A DNA stretch of 40,405 nucleotides from Entamoeba invadens IP1 (GCF_000330505.1 NW_004443705.1:3959-44363), one strand, 5' to 3'. Counted from the first letter of the stretch, positions 10,900 through 22,393 are shown. Numbers and translations are program-made. The notes: generated from the letters alone by a model not told the origin.

Positions 10900-13535
10900 T
10901 GAAAGGATTTATACTTTTCATCTTTATTGGATTGTCTGTTTTTCGATTTGCAATTCAAACCAATACACTTCACATTGTCTATGAAATTGGTAAATGTTAT
11001 TTTGCGCCACAAACCAATACATTAAATTAGAAGAAGATTTTAAAAAAATATGTTATTACACATCAAATCTCAACTCTTCTGCACTTGAAAAGTTTTCAGA
11101 CCAATATATTACTCTTTTGTTTGTTGTTCAAGTTACATTCCCAAAGCACGATTTCGTTTTTAATTATTATGGAGAGTTTATTGGTTGTTTAATTGTAGAC
11201 CCTACTGCACTTTCCACATCAATACCATAAGGCTTGGTGTTCTGTGTATGCTGGCGCAGACCCTAATACATCTATTTTTTGAAACCATAAAAAGTGTTGA
11301 AAAGTACAAAATTAAATATTATCTAAGTAATGACTGCACTGGAAATGCTCTTAATGAAACAACTTTAACAAAAAAATAATGTCAGACATATTTAATGTTA
11401 ACTTTAGATGTCTTCTCTGAAGTTATTCAACCAGCCGTTGATCCAAATGCAAATTTTGCAGTGAAAAAAGAAGGAAAAAATGTAGAAATTTATGTTTTAG
11501 ATAAATGTCATAGAAGTTTCGATGGGACTTTTTTCAAACTCGAAAGGTTTAGAAAAATAGTGATATTGAAAAAAGAACTTTCATGTGACAATCTTGTCGA
11601 AATTGGAGATCAGAGCGAACTTTATAATATGCGTTTCTTCGTCAATTTCCCCGAGAATTACGTTGTTAAAAACATATACAGTGATACTGAAAAGTGTACA
11701 AAAACGGATGAACAACAATATTTAAATTACGAATTGATATCGCGAAATTGTGTTGCAGTTGGAGAATACTTCAGAAAAGTGACTCGAATAGATGACACTT
11801 ATGTATTTGAAACTTATTCAACCAACGATTGTTCCGACTCTCCAATAAATCGCGAAATATATGAATATGGCAAGTGTTCCAATGGCGTCATTTTTGCAGA
11901 TGCAATTTTTGAAAGTGCAGTTGATGAAAATGCGAGTTATGCGTCTGAAATTTATGATCATGAAACGCATCAAATGGTGTACTTTGAGCTTGGGAAGTGT
12001 GTTTATAATAGTACAAATGATGAGAAAGTATTGTATATCAAGATATTACATTATAATGATATTACCGAAATTTATGAAGGAAACTCATGTGACACTCTCT
12101 ATGAAACAGACAACCAAGAACCAGCGGGAACATTTAATTATTTAGTTACACTACCATCACATGATATAATGCGAGGAGTTTACAACTTACATTCAAATTG
12201 TCTTTTTGAAGATGAAAACGCATTCTCGAAATTTATAATAGAAAATGTTAATGAATGTACAGTGACACTAAGTGGCTCACTAAAAATAAATAAAAGTGGT
12301 GATTCATATATATATATATATGTATTTCCCCACATTTGACTGTTCTAATGAAACTAATGAGATAAATATAAATTTGAAAGGTGAATGTGGACTTTTTGAT
12401 GATGGTCAAATCTAACAATTTTTTATTTGATATCTACAAAACCCAAGAAAACTATTTCTGATACAACCAAATTTGAAACAAAAAACGTAGATAATGGTCT
12501 TTACGTTTTTGAATTTAATAAAGTGCACATTACACTAGAAAACACTTATCTTAAATTTGTTCGAATAAATCAAATAATCATAGTCTTGTATGGATTAACA
12601 TCATTTGAACTTGTAGAATACCAATCAGCTGATTTTGCATACACATCTGAATATACAGAGAGACTTCCTCCCCACGATTTAGTCGAAAATTACTTTGGTA
12701 ATTTATATCAATGTGTTTCTTCTGTAGATGAAGTTGAGCAAACCATTATAATACACAACACGACGTGCTATATTATGAGTGGAGATAAGTCGATTCAATA
12801 CGGTAAAAACGGTGACGTGTACACAATTGCAAAGTATTCAGAGATGTCATGTGTTGGTCAGCAGACAACTGAATATTACAACTTTGGTGAGTGTACTGAA
12901 ATTGTGTTTATATAAAAGGACAATATTCTCACAAGAAATAATACGAGGTGTATTAAAAGGTGGTGAAACTTGTGTTGCTACAAAAAGTGACTTTAAAATA
13001 GTTTACCAGTTCAATAAATGTTATTTTGATGGTGAAAGTGGCTCTTTAAAATTTTCAAAGAAAAACGATGTTGTGATGTATTTTGTTGGTGTTGATTGTA
13101 ATTCATTAAAAGAAGTTGAAACAACACAAATATTCGATTTGTAGAGTTTTTAGAAGAATACCCAAAGTTTAAAGTCTCACAATTTAAATATGGTAACACA
13201 GAAAATTGTATTTTAAAAGACACAATTGGAGCGCCACAAATTAATTTGTATAAAATTAACTGCACAAAAATTGGAACAACAACCTCATTACAAGCATCAA
13301 CAAATAATGACACTTATAAACTCAAAAAATTTAATGGAAAAACGTGTGATGGAAAAGCAATTAAAGTCGAAAAATACACAAAAACCAGTGTGTATTAAAA
13401 GAAGGAAAGAATGTGGTGTTTTCAGATTTAATTGATGAACCAATTGTTTTAAATAGTATTAGAAAAATGACAGAACTTGTTTTATTACTATTGTTGGTGA
13501 TAATTTGTATGAACGTTTCTATTCAATTTTTATAA
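10900..13535 (+). pseudogene. Secreted or surface protein of an unrecognised repeat family, with several frameshifts and stops
   Basis: It opens with a signal peptide (MKGFILFIFIGLSVFRFAIQ) directly after an Inr match. It ends at 13535 with a hydrophobic C-terminus (LVLLLLLVIICMNVSIQFL) that could be a membrane segment or a GPI-addition signal. Between them, similar blocks recur: a Y/F-x-x-GKC or NKC motif, a stretch of beta-like alternating residues, and a downstream C such as NDCS, DCN or NSC. Examples are EYGKC (about 11863), FELGKC (about 11985), FGEC (about 12885) and FNKC (about 13010). The reading frame changes near 11010-11030, 11200-11260, 12308-12330 (a TA microsatellite), 12410-12430, 12905-12930, 13140 and 13385, and a TAA sits at 11377-11379. 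I know no named domain that fits. It is clearly coding by origin but can no longer give one protein as written. Confidence 0.7.
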
Positions 13536-13659
13536 TTTGAAATATTACTTCATAAATGTTTTTTGAGTTTGTTGTTATTAGACTAAATAATATTTTTATT
13601 AATTGTATTAAATTGCCAAAATATATAAATTACCATATAATTTTTTCTTTTTATTAAAT

Positions 13660-13767
13660 GTGGAAGTAGTTTAGTTGGTAAAATGTTTTATTTAAACTTT
13701 AATCTTTCTAGATTACAGGTAATAAGTTAAATTACAAAAAGTCGTGTGTTCAATTCACACATTTTTA
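13660..13767 (+). tRNA. tRNA-like element with A and B boxes (possibly degenerate or intron-containing)
   Basis: TAGTTTAGTTGG (13667-13678) fits a tRNA A box and forms a plausible D arm. GTGTG-TTCAATT-CACAC (13744-13760) is a perfect T arm with a B-box loop, and T-rich runs follow as pol III stops. The distance between boxes is too long for a plain tRNA, so an intron or insertion is needed; the first anticodon-like loop reads TTTAAAC (UAA). The predicted acceptor strands (GTGGAAG and ATTTTTA) pair poorly. It may be a decayed tRNA, a tRNA-derived repeat, or an unusual tRNA gene. An identical copy lies at 33758-33865. Confidence 0.35.
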
Positions 13768-13925
13768 TTTTTTATCAATAATTTTTCATAAAATTTAAAA
13801 AATAAATCTATATTTATAGTTTATTATTTAATAATTAATTTATATTAATTGTTTTATAATAAATTATTGGTTTGATTTATTATAATATATAGAAAAAGTG
13901 AGTAATGATGAAGAAGTGAATGAAT

Positions 13926-14316
13926 TTAATAACCCGATTGTCCCATGTAATCTTTGAGCTTGTAGACAGCGTCTGAATTCTGTCCAGCAGAGACAGACGC
14001 GTCCTTGAAGTATCCAATCAATATGACTTTGATTCCCTTGTAAATTGAAACACCAGCTGCACCAGCCTTTCCAAAAACAGTTCCCTCGTCTTTGTCAGCT
14101 CTTGTGACAGTGTATTTGACACCACCAATGTGAAGTCCCTTTGACTGGAAGTCTCCCACATTTCCAGACATGATTGCATTTGCAATAGTTGTTGCTTCTG
14201 CTTGTTGGATTGTCAAGCCAACCTGTGACATGATTGCTCCATTAGTCGCAAGAATGATTCCACCGTGGCCCCTTGCCCTGCACCATCATTGAAGCTGTGT
14301 AACCGTCCCACGACAT
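13926..14316 (-). pseudogene. Profilin copy with a frameshift
   Basis: This is the same gene as 33210-33599, on the opposite strand. The start ATG (14314-14316), MSWDGYTAS, and the rest of the protein from MSQVGLTIQQ to the stop are present. Three one-base indels between about 14269 and 14285 (an extra C in two C-runs, one A missing) leave a net +1 shift at about codon 11 and an early stop near codon 25. The indels sit in short homopolymers in an otherwise identical copy, so low-quality sequence is a real alternative to true inactivation. Confidence 0.8.
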
Positions 14317-14507
14317 TTGAATGATCACAAACTGGCGTGTATCTTTATATCATGTCGACACGTCACGTCTTTTATTTGTTTATTTATATTTAATTGCATT
14401 TTTAGTTGAAACTATTAGTAAACTATTGCAATGTGATTTTCAAGTAGATCGTGTAAAAATGAACAGTTGATGAAAACTTGAATTACTCTGTCTTTCAAAT
14501 TCGAGAT

Positions 14508-14835
14508 GAAACTATTTATTTAAAATCCATTTGTTCATTAATTTCTTCTATTTTAATTAATTTGAAATTTATAACAAATATACAATTTTTATTATAAATA
14601 TTATTTGTTTTTAATATGTAAATAATAAACTAAATATTTGTTTTAAAATGTAATAAAATGATTAATTAAATTAAAATAATTTTATAATAAAAATCAATTA
14701 TACTTTTTTTTATTATTTACTGGACCTTTTAAACGATATAATTGTAATTTTTTGAGAAGCCGTTTCCAATATTTATTTTATCATTTTATTGTTCTTTCAG
14801 ATTTTACTTTATAACAATGTTAAGACTAAATATAC
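14508..14835. other. AT-rich spacer, nothing recognised
   Basis: About 330 bp of AT-rich DNA between the duplicated profilin arm and the next MITE. It has no coding frame and no clear repeat. Confidence 0.6.
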
Positions 14836-15077
14836 AGTAGGAGGAAATATGGGATGCTAGAAAAAGGAGGATGCTTGTAACTATTAGTTAATTTCAATTG
14901 AAAATTTATTAAATTATTATTAATTTTAATATAAATTATTATATTATATATTATATAAAATGAAAAAACCAAAATAAATTAATATTAATTATTTATTATT
15001 AATAATATTAAATTAATTAATATTTAAATTAGCATTTCCCTTTTTCTCAGCATCCCACTTTTTTCGTTCTATTATAT
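14836..15077. mobile_element. MITE with CAGTAGGAG-type ends, copy A
   Basis: The left end is TA then CAGTAGGAGG, followed by GGGATGCT and AGAAAAAGGAGGATGC. The right side (about 15030-15077) is the inverse: CCCTTTTTCTCAGCATCCCA, then a decayed terminus. The TA start and CAGT ends fit Tc1/mariner-type elements. The interior is AT-rich and non-coding. A related copy is at 19355-19545, where the right terminus is the better-preserved end. Confidence 0.6.
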
Positions 15078-15115
15078 TCTATTCTATTCTATTCTATTCT
15101 ATTCTATTATATTAT
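15076..15115. repeat. Microsatellite (ATTCT)n
   Basis: Eight perfect copies of ATTCT, directly after the decayed right end of the neighbouring MITE. Confidence 0.9.
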
Positions 15116-15356
15116 ATATTTAACTTAAATACTAATATGAAAATATCTATTTTTTAATGGAACACAAAAAACTGTTTAGCTCTTAAAAATATATAGTATA
15201 ATTATAGACCTCTTAAAGAAATTTGTTTTTATAAAAGTATAGGTCTCTATTTTAATCAATTATAAACTATATCAATTAAATAAGTTTGCTGTTATTTTCG
15301 TGTAAATAAATAAATTTTATAATATAACAGTCATTTATTTACATTAGTCGTTCGTT

Positions 15357-15552
15357 GAACTTTGTCTGGTCTGAATGTTGTCCAACAATTTTTGGATAAT
15401 TATAAGCAGAATATTTCAGGAATTTAAAAAAAACTTGAAAATCATTGTTTCATTTTTATTTGTTTTTTTATTTTTATTTAATTCCCGTATTTTAAAACAA
15501 AAATCAATACTTTTTTGTCTTTAAAACAACATTTGAGGAACAGACAAAGTTT
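15357..15552. repeat. Short inverted repeat pair, possible small MITE
   Basis: GAACTTTGTCTG at 15357-15368 matches the inverse of CAGACAAAGTTT at 15541-15552 (11 of 12), and weaker similarity (TGAATGTTGT and ACAACATTTG) extends inwards. About 170 bp of AT-rich DNA lies between. The rest of 15116-15832 shows no gene. Confidence 0.35.
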
Positions 15553-15832
15553 ATAAACAAATTTGAGTTACTGTATTAATATAGAAATGTATATAGTACA
15601 TATGTGACTTCTTATTCGAGTTTAAATGACGTTCTTAACAATTTGTATTTAAAATAAAACAGACACAAATAAAACATATAAATCTTAAAATGTTTATTAA
15701 CTTAAAATAAATAAAATTCTCAAAAATTCTTTTAAAAATCTATTCTAAAAATGTTTTAATATGCAGTGACGAGTTTCCAAAGGATATAAAAAAAATATAT
15801 ATTTCAGTTCGTTTTCAAACAAAAAAAATCAG

Positions 15833-18821
15833 ATGATAGTCTTATTAACTGCCTTCCTGGTTGTTCAAATTAGTGCCGAAACCTCAAACCCAGATTGTTC
15901 GACGGCGTCGTGTGTTTTATGTTCCACAGACAGTACTACGTGTTCTGGGTGTAAAACAAATTACATATTGAAAGATGGTGTATGCATTCGTTTGTTATTT
16001 AATAAAAAAAAATATTTTTAATATTTAATACAATACATCTACAATATTTAATGTGACGACTTACTAAGTTTATACACATGTATATTTTATAACATTGTTG
16101 ATTGTTATTTAACATTATTTTATATTTAAAACTAAATATAAATCATATGAAATATTTTATTAATTAACATCATAATAATATAATAATTAATTTTTGTAAA
16201 TATAGTATTTATAGTATATTTTATTATTAAATGTATTATAATTTATAAAACTATTATTTATTAATAACATTTTAATTTAGTATAACTGTATTAGAATAAG
16301 TTTACTTTATCATTGCTAATTAAATTAAATATATTATGTATGTATTATAACATTATTATATATTATTATTATATATTATTATTTTATCATAATGACAAAT
16401 TCTATACCAAATAATAAAAATTACTATTAAATTTCATTTTCATGTGGTGTTAAAAAATACAGAAAATGACCAATAGACAAAAGTGCTCTTAATTGTGCTC
16501 AAGTATATGAAGACACATGTCAACAATGTGAAATTGGATATAAACTCGATCAAACCACAAAGGGCTGTGTTGGTTTGTTATTCCACACCTTTAATAGCAC
16601 ACACACAACAACTTGTTAAATATTAACAATAAGAGGGAACAGATGGATGTCTGTCTTATAATACAAATGGCCGATGTGTGACGTGTTACTTCAACTATCT
16701 CTTAGTCAACGAAGTCTGCACCCAGTGTGAAGAAGTTGCGCATTGCACTACTTATGATGGAAATTGCAAATGCACTGAATGTGCTCTTAACTATTACCCA
16801 ACAGCTCAAAACACGTGTGAGACAAGTGATATATACTGCACGGCTTATGACTCCCCTGACCATCCATATCAGTGCAAGTCTTGTGTCACAGGGTTCTACT
16901 TAAACACTTCCACGTACACGTGTGAACGTTTGTTAATCATATTATATTAATAGTTATAATAACTATATAGTCTTACTATAATTATATATAGTTATTTTAA
17001 TAATAATTATACTATTGCATTATAGTTATATTTTTTTTATTATTATAATAAAATAGAGTTATAATTATAGTATATGTAACTTAACTGAATTACAGAGGGC
17101 GCCACGCCTTATTGTAACATTTACACTGAAACAGCCAGCGAAGCGGCGACGTGTGTTGAGTGTCTTCCTAGCTATATTTTGATGGATGACAATACATGTA
17201 CAAGTGCAACAGAAATCTATGGAGAGCACTGCCTCTTCTCTTCTTCGAAGGTAGAATGCACTGATTGTGACGATGGATTTTATTCGGCAGAAAAGACGTG
17301 TAAGAGTTGTTTTGAACATTGCGCTGTATGCTCTTCTGAAGTGTGCCAGACGTGTGAGAGTGCTTATGCCTATGACACTGAGACGAAAAAGTGTGAAGGT
17401 TTGTCTTAATATTATATCGTGTTGTTATATAAAAACATTTAATAATAACACTTTTTAATAGTAAAAGTATTATATTTTTTGATATTAAAAAACAGCATGC
17501 ACAAATGGGTGTGGTGTTTGTACCTCAAACAACGGTGTCACAACGTGTTCATTATGTCTACCAGAATATATATTACAGACAGATGGTACATGTTTGAGTT
17601 TGTTTTTCTTTTTCTTATTTTAAATATTTAATATTAAATAATAATATGATTATAGTTTAATAAAAATAGTTATATTCTTTAATTATCATTATTATTAATA
17701 TAATTATTCTTATTTTTACTATATTTACTATATATATATTATAATTTATATTTAATACTAAAATATATGGTTTAAATATACTATATATAATTAATAATAA
17801 TTAAATATTATTAATAATAATAAAAATATGATAAAATTTTGAACGAGCAAACTACAAATTTTATTAAATTTTTAATTAATATTTTAATAGATTACAAACT
17901 ATTAATTATTATAAACTTGTCTAGTTGTAATAATAATAGTATTTTAATTAATATAATTATATTACTTTTAAAACCGTTCTATATGAATTGAAATAACAAT
18001 AAGAAAGCCCCAACGAAGCGTACAAATGCAATGAATTAGCTGAGAGTGAAGAAGCGTGTTCTGCGTCAGGACAAAACTGTGTATTTGAGACTGTGAATGA
18101 CAACACTTTTATGTGTCTTTACAAAGGGAGTAATTGCACCTCATGGGATGTAGCTGGTGATTGTGAGCAATGTAGAAGTTCTGAGTATAAAAGAGATTCT
18201 ACGAACACCAAAATTTGTGTTCCACGCACAGAGAATTGTAAGACGTATGGCGTTGGGTTATCTGGTTTAACAAAATGTGTTGAGTGCCTTGCTGGGTATT
18301 TCATGAATGACGACTTCACGTGTTCCAAGTGTGACGCCGTGTGTTCCGACCGCTGTGAGTACCAATCGAATTATTGTGCGGAATACACGTGCACTGATTT
18401 CGTGTGTACAAAATGCACAGAGACTGTTGGGAAGTGCGAGAAGTGTCTTTACAACAAAGTGACTGAGAAGAACACATGTGGGCCAATTGTATGTACGGAA
18501 CCTTTAACTGATGGGAACTGTGGGGCCTGTGCAAAGTACTCTGAAGAGACTAAAATTGTTCATCAATACACAGACCCTACGCAAGTCCCAGTTACTATTG
18601 AATATTACTTGCCTGGGTTGGACTTGAACTGCTTCACTGACAACACTCAAAGCTCGAGCGAACTCTCTGAGAGCTCGGAAGAAGATTTGACCTGGCTCTG
18701 GATCACTTTGGGGGTTGTGGGTGGTGTGTTACTTATTGCCGTTATTATCTTAGTAGTCGTTGTGGTCATCATTACTATCAAGAAAAAGAAAGGTTCAGAA
18801 TATTCAAAGATCGAACAGTGA
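15833..18821 (+). CDS. Six-exon cysteine-rich type I membrane protein (CxxC receptor without kinase)
   Basis: Exons: 15833-15989, 16477-16572, 16634-16927, 17096-17398, 17496-17597 and 18004-18821. They join to 590 codons (589 residues and a stop). All five introns start with GTTTGT, the Entamoeba 5' splice signal, end in AATAG, AAG or CAG, and interrupt the frame after the first base of a codon (phase 1). The protein has a signal peptide (MIVLLTAFLVVQISA), many CxxC furin-like repeats, a Ser/Glu-rich stretch (SSSELSESSEED), one membrane segment (about residues 547-574) and a short tail KKKKGSEYSKIEQ. The tail holds YSKI, which fits a YxxPhi endocytosis signal. It resembles the ectodomain of TMKs without their kinase. 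Ligand and function are unknown. No frameshift or stop is seen, so it appears functional. The splice sites are read by eye and should be confirmed. Confidence 0.85.
15990..16476 (+). other. Intron 1 of the CxxC membrane protein
   Basis: 487 bp, opening GTTTGTTATT and ending CCAATAG. An earlier possible acceptor, ATACAG at 16462, would put an immediate in-frame stop in exon 2, so the later site was chosen. The interior is AT-rich with no coding frame. Confidence 0.7.
17598..18003 (+). other. Intron 5 of the CxxC membrane protein
   Basis: 406 bp, opening GTTTGTTTTT and ending CAATAAG. The interior is AT-rich. The other introns are 16573-16633 (61 bp), 16928-17095 (168 bp) and 17399-17495 (97 bp). 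Confidence 0.75.
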
Positions 18822-18934
18822 GTAACTCGCTATTTTGCTATTTTTATTCAATTTGAATACTGATAAAATTAATATACATCAGACAAACAATATAATTATT
18901 TTTTTACTCATATACACTAAAAATGTTTTATCTA

Positions 18935-19166
18935 CAGTCAAAGGCGTTTATTTGTCGTAAATCCAGCAGAAAAAAAGTATCTATTTGTTGTAAATAAGTG
19001 AATAGTGTAGAATTTTTTTGTAACAAAAATTTAGTTTTTAATTCACCAAAAGTTACAGATTCGAGAACAAAATATTTAATTGTCGTAAACCAAAATGATT
19101 GGCCATTTGTGCGACAATTAAGCAAATTCTACAATTATAATTACGACAAATACACGCCTTTGACTG
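18935..19166. mobile_element. MITE, 232 bp, TA-flanked, Tc1/mariner-type ends
   Basis: The left end CAGTCAAAGGCGTTTATTTG then TCGTAA and the inverse of the right end (TTACGACAAATACACGCCTT then TGACTG) match at all but one or two of about 27 positions. Both sides are flanked by TA (18933-18934 and 19167-19168). TTGTCGTAA/TTGTTGTAA motifs recur inside both halves. It has no coding capacity; an open frame from 18998 crosses its right end and is not a gene. Confidence 0.75.
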
Positions 19167-19354
19167 TATATAATTTTTCTAAATTAAAAAAAACCCAAAT
19201 AATTTTGTATTTATTATTTTCTGTTGGAAAATACAAAGAAAGCACATTTAGGTTTTTGAAATTATTACCAAATTTAACTTTGTTATATATTATATTCTAT
19301 TTAATAAAACAAATAAATAAACATCAAAAAACTTCCAATATCAAAGAAATAATT

Positions 19355-19545
19355 TCAATAAAAGGACATATGGGTATGCTAATAAAAGGAGGATGCTTGC
19401 AACTATTTGTAATTTTTAATAAAAATAAAAATATTTATTAAAAACCAATTATTCAAATAATTAAAAAATGAAATACACAAAAATAAATTTAAATTCAGAT
19501 TAGAATCACTTTTTTTCTCAGCATCTTATATTTTTACTCCTACTG
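19355..19545. mobile_element. MITE with CAGTAGGAG-type ends, copy B
   Basis: The right end ACTCCTACTG followed by TA (19546-19547) is intact. The left side (AAAAGGACATATGGGTATGC, then AAAAGGAGGATGCTTG) is decayed at the tip. AGGAGGATGCTTG and the CTCAGCATC near the other end match copy A at 14836-15077. The interior differs in length. Confidence 0.6.
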
Positions 19546-20079
19546 TATTAAAAAAATAAAAACTACAAATATGGTTATTTTTATTAATTTTTGATAATTA
19601 AAAGAAATCAAAAATTATTCTTCCTAATTCTTAGCAAAACCTACAAATAGACAGCTTTTTATGCAAGAAAACCCACAAATAAGCGACTTTGACGTAATTA
19701 TATTTTTTAATAAATAATATAAATGAACTATATCTTAATTTGCACACCTTTAAACTAACTTGCACTTTTTGGGAAGTCACTTTAATCATTTTTGCAATTT
19801 TTTTAAATAAAAAAATCAAAAGAAACAATTTGAATTTAAATACGAATACAGTAGGGTAAGTAAGGGGCTTAAAAATACTGAGGGGCTTGACTTATACTTT
19901 TAATGGTTTATTTACTATATTTAAATAAAACTATTTTTAATGTTCTATTTAAAAACACAACTTTGATTTATAAGTTATAGTTTATAAACAATAAAAGTAT
20001 TGGTTCATCCTTAGCATAAAATCAGAACTTGAAATTGTATTAAAAAGGACTTGGGTATTTGTTAGTTGTTTCTCAATTA

Positions 20080-20660
20080 AGTTGTCGGTAAGCGTTATTC
20101 TTATTGTTTGATATGGCTCTCGTTGTTAATTCAGCTTTTGGATATTCCAAGGCAAACTTTCCTCTTCGGTTTTGACCAAATATGTTGATCTAGGCAGAAG
20201 AATAAACAATTTCAAGTGTTCTCTGGTAAAAACACCGTTGGCTATTTGAAACAACCTGGAAGTCTCTTTGATAAAATGAACATTCTTTTGATCTTTACAA
20301 TATTGACTGCAACAACACCAGAACGCTTATATGATGCAGCAATGATGTTTTAGTTGTTTTGCTCTCTAATGCTCCCAACACTTTTTTGGTATGATGAGCA
20401 ACGGAAACATAAATATGCTCTCTCAGCTCTCCTTGTTTTCTTAGAACTTGTCGTGATCTGCCATCATTATCACTATGTTCTCTCATCCAAAAATAAATCC
20501 GATTTAAACCTCGCCGTCTTCAGATACTGCGAAATTGGTGTCAATTGATCTTCAATTGTCAGAGTATTCAGTAAGTTAGTGTTTTAACAAAGCCGAATAC
20601 ACAAGCCAAATGGTGAGACGAGTTGGCTTGTATGAGGTACAACTTGTTTATTATTGCTAA
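20080..20660 (-). pseudogene. Tc1/mariner-type transposase relic
   Basis: Reading the minus strand across frames gives pieces in the order expected for a Tc1/mariner transposase. They are an F-K/S-D-L-F-L-D-E stretch near 20490-20520 (first catalytic D region), DGRSRQVLRKQGE near 20430-20480, and KKVLGALESKTTKTSLL near 20350-20390. The last is comparable to the V-M-V-W-G-A-x-S-x-x-G block. A LPWNIQKLN piece follows near 20130-20160, where WPxxSPDLNP would be. There are many stops and shifts. The match is by eye and weak. Confidence 0.4.
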
Positions 20661-22368
20661 AGGAAATCCCGTCTTTGTTGAAAGAAGTTGTATTTGTGCT
20701 GTCATATAAACAAAAATAATTAAAGCTTTGTGAATTAATTCTTGATTATTTTAAACAATGAAAATAAGCTGTTCATTTATCTTCATAACATTGAAAGTTG
20801 CTAACCTTCTCTTTTCAAAAAAACATATTATTTTATTTTGATAAGCTAAAGGGATTCATGAGGATTGTTATTTTTTCTGAAGATGGTAAATATATTAAAC
20901 ACAATTTCTTTCATTTTGGATTTTTTTGCCTAAGATAAATAAGGTATATTTTGAAACACATGATTTTCTTTAAAAATGCTATTTACGGATTTTTTGAAAG
21001 ATGATTCTTTCAGTTGATTTTTACAAAAAAATAATCTATTTCTTTTTTTTGATTTACAACTTGACCAACCTTGGTTCATATGAAAACAATAAAAATTAAT
21101 TTAATTTATCGAAAAAGTCGATTTTTTAATCAAAATCACAAAACAAATTAATCTAACAATTTTTAATCTTTTTCACAAAAAATACAATTTATTACAAATC
21201 AATTTATGATATTTCAAACAATAAAAATTGATAGCAAATAACGTATTAATAATGTATACTTTATGCGATGACAATTTATGTATTTGCGCAAATTCAAAAA
21301 GAGAGGTTTTGAAGATCGATAAAACAACGATTGATAAATGAACAAATTTTTAAAATAAAATCATTTTTGTTTTAAACGGTTTTATTTATATTTCAAAACA
21401 TATATACACAAGAAATAAATGTTTATATTATTTTTTATTATACAATAATAATTCTCAATAGAAATGTGTTCAATTTATTAATCAATTTTATATATTATTT
21501 GGCGTTTTTGTTATGTTTTGACGATTTTTGATATAATCAATTAACAAAACTCACTTTATAAAATTTCTTTGATAATTTTATTTATAGAATTTTAAATCAA
21601 TAGTGGCAGTGCTATAAATATCTCTGAGGATGGTAAGTCGTGTAACAAACAGACATTATCAACACAGACTTAAACATCTAAAAAGTGAAATGACGTGTTC
21701 CCATATTCAAAAATAGTAACTTACTCAATATACATTTCAGACAGATGTAAAAGTGTAAACTTTCTATTTCTGTCATCCTCAGAAAATGATTGCCATCCTC
21801 AGAACTGTAAATTTGTTTAAAACATAAGTTAATATCAAAATGAAACATTCGTATTAAAATATACACAACATGATTAACTTTGTTATTACAATAAATTTGA
21901 ATAATTGCATAAATTACAAAATTATTAATATATTTGTTATTTTTAAATCACATTTTTAAAAAATCAGTGTTTTCGACTTTTTCAATTTTCATTTTGATAA
22001 AAAAACAATTATCAATTTAAACGTAAATTTTAATTATTATGTTATAAAGACGGATTCGGAAATAATCTCAATAAGTTTATAATCATAATATGAACAAGTA
22101 TAATTCACGTTTTGTTATTTCCCGTCTCAAGTTCGCGAGATATAATTATTGTTTATGTTTATAAATTATTGTATCGATTTTTTGATTGTTTTTAATTTTT
22201 TGGCATTTATGACAAATTATTACCATTATTTAAAATTCGAACTTTAACTCGAAATATTAAGTGTAAATTATAACTTGAGTTATGAAAGTGGGCCTTATGG
22301 GGAACTGAACCTTATGTTTTTTATTTTTGTATCCTCAGAAAAATATTTTTAATAAGGATAGCTTTGAT

Positions 22369-22393
22369 CTTGAGGATACACCTTATCCTCAAG
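22369..22393. repeat. Perfect 10-bp hairpin
   Basis: CTTGAGGATA (22369-22378), a 5-base loop, and TATCCTCAAG (22384-22393). It lies about 240 bp before the GTPase start. Function unknown; related TCCTCAG motifs occur at about 22331 and 21775-21800. Confidence 0.7.

Larger units (their letters stand above)
13625..14507. repeat. Large inverted duplication, left arm (883 bp)
   Basis: This segment is the reverse complement of 33019-33900. In every line I compared the two arms are identical except for three single-base indels at about 14269-14285, which also account for the lengths of 883 and 882 bp. Sequence similarity stops sharply on the right (14507) and fades within about 20 bp on the left. 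The arm contains a tRNA-like element (plus) and a profilin copy (minus). The arms are about 18.5 kb apart. Confidence 0.9.

Noticed and set aside
18998..19441. 147-codon open frame after the CxxC receptor
   Set aside because: It starts inside a MITE, crosses its right end and enters another; composition is Lys/Asn/Phe-rich noise.
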